DNA of 64,000 nt from Polyangiaceae bacterium (GTDB lineage Bacteria; Myxococcota_A; Polyangia; Polyangiales; Polyangiaceae), in the NCBI GenBank assembly GCA_015075635.1, contig JABTUA010000001.1:1736001-1800000 (forward strand), given 5' to 3'. Below, piece after piece: positions 1 to 9,352 of this stretch (positions within the stretch are counted from its first letter, which is position 1; each line of letters begins with the position of its first letter). The position numbers and the translations under genes were made by a program. The notes below the pieces were generated by a model. It was not told where the DNA came from. It made no database searches and was given only the letters and a program-made list of their open reading frames with translations.

Positions 1-772
1 CGTGAAGGTCGCGCCCGACCGCTTCGCACGCGGCGCCGAGCCCGACGATGGATGCCACGTTCTCGGTTCCCGGTCGCAGCCCGCGCTCGTGGCCCGCGCC
101 GAGCACGAGCGGCACCAGCGGCGTGCCGCGCTTCACGTACAGAGCGCCGACGCCCTTGGGCGCGTAGAGCTTGTGGCCGGCGACGGAGAGCAGATCGACG
201 TCGAGCTCGCGGACACGCACTGGGACCTTGCCCAGGGACTGCGCGGCGTCGCTGTGAACGAGGGCGCCCGCGGCGTGCGCGAGGCGGGCCACCTCCGCGA
301 CCGGCTGGAGCACTCCGGTCTCGTTGTTCGAGTGCATGATGGTGACCAGCGCCGTGTCGGCGTCGATGGCTCGCTCGGCGTCGGCGACCCGGGCTCGGCC
401 TTCGCCGTCTACGCCGAGGCGGGTGGCGCGCCAGCCGTGCTGCTCCAGCCAAGCGCAGGGGCGCGCGGTCGCGGGATGCTCGATGACCGTGGTGACGACG
501 CCGCGCCTCCGCTCGAGCGCCTCGCAAACGCCCCGGATGGCGAGGTTGTTGGCCTCGGTGCCGCCGGAGGTGAACACCACCTCGTCCGCGTCGCAGCCGA
601 GGAGCACGGCCACCTGCTCTCGCGCGCGCGCCACCACGCTGCTCGTCCGAGCGCCGTACACGTGGCTGCTCGACGGGTTTCCGAAGTGCTCCCGCAGGTA
701 GGGCAGCATCGCCTCGACGACCTCGGGCAGGAGCGGCGTCGTGGCGTTGTGGTCGAGGTAGATGGGAGCCAC
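1..772 (-). CDS. Cysteine desulfurase (NifS/IscS-like), C-terminus cut by window edge
   Basis: PLP-dependent enzyme that takes sulfur from L-cysteine to give a persulfide for Fe-S cluster or tRNA thiolation. The minus-strand frame gives about 257 residues beginning VAPIYLDHNATTPL, the hallmark N-terminus. It continues with TSGGTEANNLAI, HSNNETGVLQP, and SVAGHKLYAPKG, which holds the Schiff-base lysine, and reaches the edge in the GTENVASIVGLG segment. The persulfide cysteine loop lies outside the window. The chosen start is the GTG at 772; another in-frame GTG lies 9 bases upstream and cannot be excluded. The gene is complete at its N-terminus and stands alone, without iscU or other suf genes on the visible side, so its exact role (IscS versus NifS type) is open. 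Confidence 0.9.
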   Translation of the reverse strand, partial: MAPIYLDHNATTPLLPEVVEAMLPYLREHFGNPSSSHVYGARTSSVVARAREQVAVLLGCDADEVVFTSGGTEANNLAIRGVCEALERRRGVVTTVIEHPATARPCAWLEQHGWRATRLGVDGEGRARVADAERAIDADTALVTIMHSNNETGVLQPVAEVARLAHAAGALVHSDAAQSLGKVPVRVRELDVDLLSVAGHKLYAPKGVGALYVKRGTPLVPLVLGAGHERGLRPGTENVASIVGLGAACEAVGRDLH

Positions 773-839
773 GTCGAGCACGGTAAAATGAGAGCGAGCC
801 GGCGCGCGAGCACCGGCTCACCCTGCCGTCAGCGGCTTC

Positions 840-1223
840 TCACCAGCGTCCGCCGCGATCGCCGCGATCGCCGCGTCCGCCGCGATCGCCCCCGCGACCC
901 CCACCGCCGCCACCACCCCCACCGCCGCCGCGTCCACCGCGGAAGCCACCGCCGCCGCCGCCACCGCCGCCACCGCGGCGCTCCTCAGCGACGTTGACGC
1001 GCAGCGGACGGCCGTCGAGGTCTGCTCCGTTCAGCGCCTCGATCGCCTTCTGGGCGGCCTCGGCCGTCGCCATGGAGACGAAGGCGAAGCCGCGGGAGCG
1101 GCCGGTTTCGCGGTCGAGCACGAGCTTCACCTCGGCGACCTCGCCGTGCTCGGCGAAGGCGCGCTGGATCACGTCTTCGGTGGTGTGGAACGCAAGGTTG
1201 CCCACGTACAGTCGATTGCTCAT
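840..1223 (-). CDS. Glycine-rich RRM RNA-binding protein
   Basis: Single-RRM RNA-binding protein of about 127 residues, like the Rbp proteins of cyanobacteria and myxobacteria, which often respond to cold. RNP2 (LYVGNL) is at residues 4-9 and RNP1 (RGFAFVSM) near 43-50. The RRM ends near residue 82 and is followed by an Arg/Gly-rich tail of RGG and RGD type with long Gly runs. The ATG at 1223 is preferred to an in-frame ATG 54 bases upstream because the protein then begins directly at the RRM and a GAGAG ribosome-binding site lies just upstream. The gene is monocistronic, with a 295-base upstream gap that could hold a long leader; no clear promoter is seen there. Confidence 0.93.
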   Translation of the reverse strand: MSNRLYVGNLAFHTTEDVIQRAFAEHGEVAEVKLVLDRETGRSRGFAFVSMATAEAAQKAIEALNGADLDGRPLRVNVAEERRGGGGGGGGGGFRGGRGGGGGGGGGGGRGGDRGGRGDRGDRGGRW

Positions 1224-1518
1224 TTTTCTGTTCTCTCGTTGCGGCTCGGGAGACGCCGGGGCGTCCATTCGACCCACCCCGAGGCGCCGCGGCCCGGGGA
1301 GGGTGGCGGCGCCAGCCGCCGCCCATTTTCGTGACCGTGCCCCGAAGAAACCGACCTTCCGCGTTCCCAGAAAAACGAGAGAGCAGTGAGCCGAGTGCCA
1401 GAGACGTTCGCGACGGCGCAGGATTTATCACGCGCTCCGGCCGACCGCAATCGGCCCTGGGGCCGATTGTCGGGCCTGCCAGGAACCGTGCTAACACGGC
1501 CCGAAAGGGAGAATTTCG

Positions 1519-1833
1519 ATGGCTTTTCGGCCGACTTGGGGGTGGGCCTTGGCGGGGGTGCTGCTCTCGGGGTGCGGTGGGGGGGCGGTCACGCCGGCCA
1601 TGCTGACCGCGGCCCAGAAGCGCTGGCCAGACGCCTCGGAGCAGTCCCTCGGGCACGGGCGCGACCTATTCGCCCAGAAGTGCAAGACCTGCCACGCCCT
1701 ACCCGCGCCGAAGGACCACTCGGCGGAGGAATGGCAGAAGCTGATGGTGAAGATGGGCAAGCTCGCGGAGCTCGACGCTTCGGGTCGCGAGGCGGTGCTG
1801 CGCTTCGTGATCGCGGCGCGGGAAGCCGAGTGA
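1519..1833 (+). CDS. Small c-type cytochrome lipoprotein
   Basis: A 104-residue periplasmic or outer-membrane-attached monoheme cytochrome c. A signal peptide with lipobox LLSGC (Cys 19) is followed by one haem motif, CKTCH, near residue 56. A downstream MVKMGK segment supplies methionines suitable as the sixth haem ligand. The length fits a minimal class I cytochrome. The ATG follows a GGGAGAAT ribosome-binding site. Its stop overlaps the GTG of the DTW-domain gene by four bases (GTGA), so the two are probably co-translated, although no functional link between a cytochrome and a tRNA-modification enzyme is known to me. Confidence 0.88.
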   Translation: MAFRPTWGWALAGVLLSGCGGGAVTPAMLTAAQKRWPDASEQSLGHGRDLFAQKCKTCHALPAPKDHSAEEWQKLMVKMGKLAELDASGREAVLRFVIAAREAE

Positions 1834-2441
1834 CCCAGCTCATCCGCAGTCGGCGCTTGCAGCGCTGCGAGCGCTGCGGGCTCTCGACCGAGCTGTGCTT
1901 TTGCGCAAGCCTACCGCGGCTCCGCACGCGCACCGAGCTCGTGCTCTTGATGCACAAGAACGAGCTGGCCAAGACCAGCAACACCGGGCGACTGGCCTTG
2001 GCGGCACTCGAGCGCTCGCGGCTCTCGATCCGCGGGCAGCTCGGTCTGGTGCAGGCCCGTCCAGGGCCGGAGCGCCGCCTCGTGTTGTTTCCCGCGCCCG
2101 ACGCGCGGGAGCTCGGGGCGGCGGACGGCGCCGGAGACCGTCCGCTCACCCTCGTCGTCCCGGACGGGAGCTGGAAGCAAGCGCGCCGCATGCTGACGCG
2201 AGAGGCGTGGACGTCCGGAGCGGAGGTGGTCCGTCTGCCCGCGCCGGTTCCGTCGCGCTACGACCTCCGGAGACAACCACACGCCGGGGCCGTGTGTACC
2301 TTCGAAGCCGTCGCTTCGGCGCTCGGAGTGCTGGAAGGCGCGGACGTGGAGCGCGCCTTGCTCCAGGTGCTCGACGCATTCCTGGTGCGCGCGCGGCACA
2401 TGCGGAGCTCTGGCGGCGCGCTCGGCGGTCACGCCGGCTGA
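1830..2441 (+). CDS. DTW-domain protein, putative tRNA-uridine aminocarboxypropyltransferase
   Basis: A 203-residue member of the DTW family, whose bacterial members (TapT) transfer the 3-amino-3-carboxypropyl group of SAM to uridine 47 of tRNA. The N-terminus has the expected zinc-type cysteines, CERCG...LCFC (residues 12-24). MHKNELAKTSNTGRLA is the conserved SAM-side loop, and PDGSWKQARRM carries the DxxW signature. SRYDLRRQP and the C-terminal helix complete the fold. The GTG start overlaps the stop of the cytochrome gene. The 3' end runs 13 bases into the 3' end of the convergent histidine kinase. Confidence 0.87.
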   Translation: MTQLIRSRRLQRCERCGLSTELCFCASLPRLRTRTELVLLMHKNELAKTSNTGRLALAALERSRLSIRGQLGLVQARPGPERRLVLFPAPDARELGAADGAGDRPLTLVVPDGSWKQARRMLTREAWTSGAEVVRLPAPVPSRYDLRRQPHAGAVCTFEAVASALGVLEGADVERALLQVLDAFLVRARHMRSSGGALGGHAG

Positions 2442-4393
2442 AGCAGCTCCGCCAGGCAGGCGAGCAGCGCGTCGGCGAGGAACGGCTTCGCAAGGAAACG
2501 CGTGGGCCCGCGGCTCAGGTCGCCGGCGATGTCCGTCTCACTGTACCCGCTGAGCAGGACCGCGGGCAGATCGGCGCGCAGGGCGCGCATCTTGCGCAGC
2601 GATTCGGCGCCGCCCAAGCGCGGCATGGTCAAGTCGAGGATCACCACGTCGAACCCGCCGGGGTCGGCCTCCACGGCCTCGAGCGCCTCCAGGCCATCGC
2701 GCGCAGTAGTCAGCGTGAGCCCCGCGGCACGGAGGCTGCGCGCGACGAGCTCGAGCAGCCTTGGCTCGTCGTCCGCGAAGAGCACGCGCGCGTCGAGCTT
2801 CGCGGGGAGGGGCTCGGGCGGGGCCAGCGCGGGAGCTCGGCTCGCCGCCGATCCCGTCGCGACAGGCAGGTACACCGTGAAGGTGGAGCCATGTCCGGGC
2901 ACGCTCCGGACGCGGATCGCGCCTCCGTGCGCGCGCACGATGCCGGCGACCGACGCGAGCCCCAAACCGCGCCCCGGGAACTTGGTGCTGTAGAAGGGAT
3001 CGAAGATCCTCCGAACCACGTCCTCGCGAATGCCGACGCCGTCGTCGTCGACCTCGATGAACACCGCGTCGGGAGGCAGCTCGGCGGGCAGCACCGCCAG
3101 GTCGGGCGCGTCGCTCGGGCTCAGCGCGGCCCTTCCGACTCGGAGGCGGACCTTGCCGCTCTGACCGCCAAGCGCCTCCGAGGCGTTGGTGATCAGGTTC
3201 ATGATCACCTGGCGGAGCTGGCTCGGATCGGCGAAGGTGGTGGGCAGCCCGTCGGGGAGCTCCAGGGTGATCTCGGTGTTCTTCGAGATGCTGACCAGCA
3301 AGAGCTCGGCGATCTCGCGGACCACGTCCGAGACGGCGATCGCCGACATCGAGCGTGGGCCCTGGCCGCTGTATGCCAGCATCTGGTGGACGATCTCGCT
3401 GGCGCGCAGGGCTGCCTCGCGGGCTTGGTCCAGCGAGCGGCGGACGCCCGCCTGGGCCGGGTGGGAGCCGAGCTCCAGCGTCGCGAGCTCCACGTTGCCG
3501 AGCATGACCTGGAGCAGGTTGTTGAAGTCGTGAGCGATGCCGCCGGCGAGCACGCCGAGCGTCTCGAGCTTCTGCGCGTCCAGCATCTTCTGCTCCAGGC
3601 GCTGGCGCTCGTCCCGCGCGCGGTGCTGCTCGCTCAAATCGCGGAAGAACGAGAGCCGCGCGGGCCTGCCGCGGTAGCTCACGTTGCGCGCGTGGACCTC
3701 GCCGGGGAAGATGCTCCCGTCCCGGCGCTTGCCGGGCACCTCGTAGGCCGACTCGTCCCCGCGCTTGATGTGCTCCATCACGATAGCCGCGCCTTCGGGG
3801 GTGGTCAGGGCGGCCGGGGTGAGCCCGATCATCTCGCCGGGCCCGTAGCCGAACAGCTTCTCCCAGGCCGCGTTCACCTCGATGATTCGCCCCTGCTCCG
3901 AGACCGCCAGCGCGTCGAAGTAGCCGTCCACCAGGGTGCGGAACCACCCCTCGCTCTCGCGCAGGCGGGTCTCCGCGGCCTTCAGCTCGGTGACGTCGTG
4001 GGTGATGAGGATGGCCCGCGTCACCTGACCGTTTTCGAGCACGGGGCCGACGCGGTTGATGTAAGCGCGTCCGGACACCGCGCCCACCGACTCGTAGCTC
4101 GCCGGCTCGCCGCGCTCGAAGACGTGAGCGAGGGTCCGCGCGAACGCCGGGCGGGCCCCCGGCTCCATCCACTCTTCGACGTTCGAGCCGAGCATGTCGG
4201 CCAGGGTTCGGCCGGGCGCGGGCCGGTTCATGTAGGTGATGACGCCCGCCCGGTCCATCTCGATGATGTAGTCGGGCGCGTTCCTGGCCACGCTCTCCAG
4301 CCGCTCACGCAAGGCGGCATCGAGCTTGCTCTGCTCCGCTGCTCGCGCCTCGAGCTCGACGATTCTCCCGCGAAGGTTCTCGAGCTCGTCCAC
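2429..4393 (-). CDS. Hybrid sensor histidine kinase: PAS-PAS-HisKA-HATPase-receiver
   Basis: Cytosolic hybrid kinase of about 654 residues with no transmembrane segment. A short coiled coil (residues 1-35) precedes two PAS domains (about 35-140 and 147-255). The HisKA H-box GGIAHDFNNLL has the phospho-accepting His 288. In the ATPase domain the N-box (LITNASEAL) is near 401 and G boxes lie at DDDGVGI and GRGLGLASV. After a Pro/Ala linker comes a C-terminal receiver (535-650) with acidic pair DDE, phospho-acceptor Asp 587 and conserved Lys 636. The GTG at 4393 is chosen because upstream in-frame sequence has no other good start. No partner regulator lies nearby, so output probably goes by phosphorelay to a distant protein. 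PAS ligands cannot be read from the sequence. Confidence 0.92.
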   Translation of the reverse strand: MDELENLRGRIVELEARAAEQSKLDAALRERLESVARNAPDYIIEMDRAGVITYMNRPAPGRTLADMLGSNVEEWMEPGARPAFARTLAHVFERGEPASYESVGAVSGRAYINRVGPVLENGQVTRAILITHDVTELKAAETRLRESEGWFRTLVDGYFDALAVSEQGRIIEVNAAWEKLFGYGPGEMIGLTPAALTTPEGAAIVMEHIKRGDESAYEVPGKRRDGSIFPGEVHARNVSYRGRPARLSFFRDLSEQHRARDERQRLEQKMLDAQKLETLGVLAGGIAHDFNNLLQVMLGNVELATLELGSHPAQAGVRRSLDQAREAALRASEIVHQMLAYSGQGPRSMSAIAVSDVVREIAELLLVSISKNTEITLELPDGLPTTFADPSQLRQVIMNLITNASEALGGQSGKVRLRVGRAALSPSDAPDLAVLPAELPPDAVFIEVDDDGVGIREDVVRRIFDPFYSTKFPGRGLGLASVAGIVRAHGGAIRVRSVPGHGSTFTVYLPVATGSAASRAPALAPPEPLPAKLDARVLFADDEPRLLELVARSLRAAGLTLTTARDGLEALEAVEADPGGFDVVILDLTMPRLGGAESLRKMRALRADLPAVLLSGYSETDIAGDLSRGPTRFLAKPFLADALLACLAELLQPA

Positions 4394-4458
4394 TGACGTA
4401 CCCGCGTGTGCCGGTCCGGAGCGGACGTAAAGTAGCAGCGGGCGAGCGGGTGTCGCGC

Positions 4459-4471
4459 GGCAATTATTGCC
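4459..4471. promoter_or_regulatory. AT-cored 13-bp palindrome in the kinase/fumarase divergent region
   Basis: A perfect inverted repeat, GGCAAT-T-ATTGCC, lies in the 135-base gap between the divergent histidine-kinase and fumarase genes. It is the only AT-rich spot in a very GC-rich stretch, which is what an operator or promoter core would look like. It starts 58 bases before the fumarase ATG. No factor can be named. Confidence 0.35.
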
Positions 4472-4528
4472 GGCGCCGCGCGCCGGCTCGACGCGCTCCG
4501 AGGTCGGGGCTAATGCTGCGCCCGTGCC

Positions 4529-6174
<1,646 letters not shown>

Positions 6175-6178
<4 letters not shown>

Positions 6179-7899
6179 GCGACCCGCTGGTCGCGCTGGC
6201 TCCGCTGTTCCGGGACGCGCTCGAGAAGGCCTTCGGCCCCGAGCACGCCGACGCCGATCCGGTGCTGCGCCCGAGCCAGCATGCGGACTTCCAGGCGAAC
6301 CTCGCGCTGCCCCTGGGCAAGCGAATGGGCAAGCCGCCGCGGCAGATCGCCGAGGCGCTGGTCGCCGCCCTCGACCCCGGCGATTTGGTCGAGAAGACCG
6401 AGATCGCCGGGCCCGGCTTCATCAACATCTGGATCGGCAAGGGCTGGCTCTCGCGCGCGCTCGCGGACGCGGCACGGACGAACCTGGGGCTCGAGCCGGC
6501 GACCCGGACCGAGACCGTCGCCATCGACTACTCGTCGCCCAACGTGGCCAAGGAGATGCACGTCGGGCACTTGCGCTCGACCATCATCGGCGACGCGCTC
6601 GGCCGGGTGCTCGAGGCGCGCGGTCACCGCGTCGTGCGCCAGAACCACCTGGGTGATTGGGGCACGCCCTTCGGCATGTTGATCGAGCACCTGCTGGACG
6701 GCGGCGCCGAGAGCGCAGAGCACTCGGTGCGGGATCTGAACGCCTTCTACCGCGCCGCGCGCCAGAAGTTCGACGAGGATCCGAGCTTCGCGGAGCGCGC
6801 GCGCAAGCGCGTGGTCCTCCTTCAGGGAGGGGACGAGGCCACGCTCGCGCTCTGGCGGCGGCTGGTGGACGCCTCGAAGAGCTACTTCCGGGAGGTCTAC
6901 GCGCTGCTCGGGATCGCGCTCTCGGACGCGGACATCGCCGCCGAGAGCCTCTACAACCCGCTGCTCCCGGGCGTGGTGCAGGAGCTCCGCGACAAGGCCC
7001 TGGCCGTGGACAGCGAGGGCGCGGTGTGCGTGTTTCCGCCCGGGTTCAGCGGTCGCGAGGGCGAGCCGCTGCCGCTCATCATCCAGAAGCAGGACGGCGG
7101 ATACGGCTACGCCACCACGGATCTGGCTGCGGTTCGCTACCGCGTCGAGAGACTCGGGGCGTCGCGCATCATCTACGTGGTGGGCTCGCCCCAAGCCCAG
7201 CACCTGGCCATGGTGTTCGAGGCCGCCAAGCTCGCGGGCTGGCTCGTGCCGCCGGCGCGGGCCGAGCACGTGGCCTTCGGCTCCGTGCTGGGCGCGGACA
7301 AGAAGATGCTCAAGAGCCGGGAGGGCGAGAGCACGCGCCTGATCGACCTGCTCGAGGAGGCCGTGACCCGCGCACGAGCCATCGTGGCGGAGAAGAACCC
7401 CGCACTCGCCGACGACGAGAAGGACGCCATCGCCCGGGCCGTGGGCATCGGCGCGGTCAAGTACGCCGATCTGTCCAGCGATCGCATCAAGGACTACGTC
7501 TTCGATTGGGAACGCATGCTGGCCTTCGAAGGCAACACCGCGCCGTACCTGCAATACGCGCACGCACGCATCCGCTCCATCTTTCGCAAGGGCGAAGCCG
7601 CGGTGCCGCCCCCGGACGCCATCGTGGTGGCGGAGCCGGCGGAGAAGGCGCTGGCGCTCCGGCTGCTCGCCTTCCCGACGGTCGTCGACGACGTCGCGAC
7701 CACGCTCCACCCCCACAAGCTGTGCGGCTATCTGTTCGAGCTGGCGACGGCGTTCAGCACCTTCTACGAAAGTTGCCCGGTGCTCAAAGCGGCGACCCCC
7801 GAGGAGCGCGCGTCGCGGCTCGCGCTTTCGGACCTCACCGCCCGCATCGTCGAGCGCGGGCTGGGCCTGCTCGGGATCCAGGCGCCGGACCGCATGTGA
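6175..7899 (+). CDS. argS: Arginyl-tRNA synthetase
   Basis: Charges tRNA-Arg with arginine; class I synthetase of 574 residues, the usual bacterial length. The N-terminal Add-1 domain (about 1-105) is followed by the HIGH motif as HVGH (129-132), within [17 protein letters not shown]. The KMSK-like element occurs as KKMLKSR near residue 379, a degenerate form frequent in ArgRS. The C-terminal DALR anticodon-binding domain includes [11 protein letters not shown]. The GTG start overlaps the fumarase stop. Its own TGA is directly followed by the stop codon of the convergent minus-strand gene, with no intergenic base. Confidence 0.97.
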
Positions 7900-8604
7900 T
7901 CAGCCGGCGGTGGCCAGCTGGTAGATCTGCCCGACGTTGTTGATGACCTGATCCAACGTCGCGACGTCGAAGTTGCGCCGATCGTACGGGATCATCAGCA
8001 TCCCGCTCGGACGCGTCTCCAGGATGCCACGCCAGCTCGTCTGGAGCAGGAACTGGCGGAGCGGCATCGGCAGCGCGCGGTTGCCTTCGTCGCGGCTCGG
8101 CGTGGCCACGTCGAAGCGCTGCTCCAGCGTCGGGTCACCGAGCATGGAGCCGGCGCTCGAGCCGCCGAGCAGCGAGCCGAGGCCGCGCGACACCTCGTTC
8201 ACCAGACCGCCGCCGGACTTCGCCCGCAGCGAGACGCGAGAGGTGAGCTTGGGCGAGGTGACGAAGGCGTAGATGTGGCGGTCCTCGCCGGCCACCCGCT
8301 TGACGTCGTCGGCTTCGAAGGCCTCGACGACGAACAACGCCGCCTCGCCGAATTGAGCGCGCAGCTCGCGGCCGACGCGCGCCAGCCGGAAGGCGTACTG
8401 GAACGGGAACCAGCCCTGGTACCAGGCGAAGTCCGGGTTCGTGTTCAGGGTGTAGCCGCGAGTGGAGGCCCACTCCTCGAGCGCGCGCTGCGCGGCGTAG
8501 GGATCGGCGCCGGTCGCGGGCGCTTGCCCGGTCGGGGCGCCACCCGGGGGCGGCGGGTAGCCGCCGGCAGGGGGCGGCGGCGGGTAGCCAGGCGGCTGAG
8601 CCAT
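7900..8604 (-). CDS. Conserved hypothetical protein with proline-rich N-terminus
   Basis: About 234 residues, no recognised family. Residues 1-35 are a Pro/Gly/Tyr-rich segment (repeated GYPPPP) like those on myxobacterial and eukaryote-like scaffold proteins. The remaining 200 residues look globular, with aromatic-rich NPDFAWYQGWFPFQYAFRLAR near 60 and a Gly-rich GGSSAGSML loop. There is no signal peptide or membrane helix, so it is probably cytosolic. The ATG at 8604 is preferred to one 18 bases upstream because it starts the low-complexity segment directly. It is a single-gene unit, convergent with argS. Confidence 0.75.
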   Translation of the reverse strand: MAQPPGYPPPPPAGGYPPPPGGAPTGQAPATGADPYAAQRALEEWASTRGYTLNTNPDFAWYQGWFPFQYAFRLARVGRELRAQFGEAALFVVEAFEADDVKRVAGEDRHIYAFVTSPKLTSRVSLRAKSGGGLVNEVSRGLGSLLGGSSAGSMLGDPTLEQRFDVATPSRDEGNRALPMPLRQFLLQTSWRGILETRPSGMLMIPYDRRNFDVATLDQVINNVGQIYQLATAG

Positions 8605-8848
8605 GAGGGAACGGTAGCGCAACCTGCGCGGCGCGGCCTAGGGGGGGTGCCCCTGGTTCGGTCTGCGACCGAGCGGCTCGGCTCGCGCCGCTCGGCGATC
8701 AGCCGAGCCCTCTGGTCATGATCAGATCTCGATCCGCCACTGATGAGTGAGTGCGAAGACCGGCCGGGACCGGCGCCGGCCGTTTCGACCGAACGGAAGC
8801 GTCGCGTGGCATTTGCTGCCGCCAGCGGAGCGCGAATTCGGGGCGCTC

Positions 8849-9268
8849 CTAGGCCGCGATCGGCGGTCGCTCGAGCTCGGCCACGCGTTTGGGGGGCGGC
8901 TCTCGGAGCACGTACAGGGCCACGTACAAGGGCAGCGCCAGCGGCCCGGCGAACAAGAACCCCGCGACCCAGACCGCCACGGCCCAGCCCGGCAGCCGCG
9001 GGTCGCGCGCAGCGTGCAGCGCGAGCACCACCGTCATCCCGAGCTCGAGCAGCACAATCGCGCCGATGACCACCCCGAACGCGATGAAGTGGCCCGCCTC
9101 GAACGGGCCGTCGAGCAGTGTGCCCACGGGGTCCGGCGTGGCGCCGAGGCCTCGGGTGCCGAGGTCGTAGCTGATCAGCTCGTAGGCGATGTAGCAGCCG
9201 AGGACGACCGCCGACAGCAGCGGCGTGAAGGCAGCGCAGCCGAGCCCGAGCTTCGGGGCGGTCTTCAC
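8849..9268 (-). CDS. Small inner-membrane protein, three to four predicted helices
   Basis: A 139-residue protein of unknown function. Hydrophobic stretches lie at about residues 5-30, 58-85 and 93-122, and the charged C-terminus (LREPPPKRVAELERPP) is probably cytoplasmic. The GTG at 9268 is fixed by a strong GGAGGAG ribosome-binding site seven bases upstream. There are no catalytic motifs and no similarity that I recognise. It is divergent from the TPR protein gene with 84 bases between. The 244 bases beyond its 3' end hold no gene. Confidence 0.75.
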   Translation of the reverse strand: MKTAPKLGLGCAAFTPLLSAVVLGCYIAYELISYDLGTRGLGATPDPVGTLLDGPFEAGHFIAFGVVIGAIVLLELGMTVVLALHAARDPRLPGWAVAVWVAGFLFAGPLALPLYVALYVLREPPPKRVAELERPPIAA

Positions 9269-9352
9269 GTCAGCTCCTCCAGCATGGGCGGATGGTAGGC
9301 TCAATTCGCTCCGGTTGTCCGGCGCCGCGACCCGGGTTAAACGCGTCCTGTC

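Noticed and set aside
1895-4396. Plus-strand open frame of 833 codons across the histidine kinase
   Set aside because: It is antisense to a kinase with complete PAS, H-box, ATPase and receiver motifs. The translated product is Arg/Gly/Ala-rich without any domain, as expected for an unbroken antisense frame in GC-rich DNA.
8761-8782. GC-rich inverted repeat CGGCCGG/CCGGCCG as a terminator for the small membrane-protein gene
   Set aside because: On the minus strand, which carries the gene, no T-run follows the stem; on the plus strand there is no gene to terminate. Self-complementary GC strings of this size are common by chance here.
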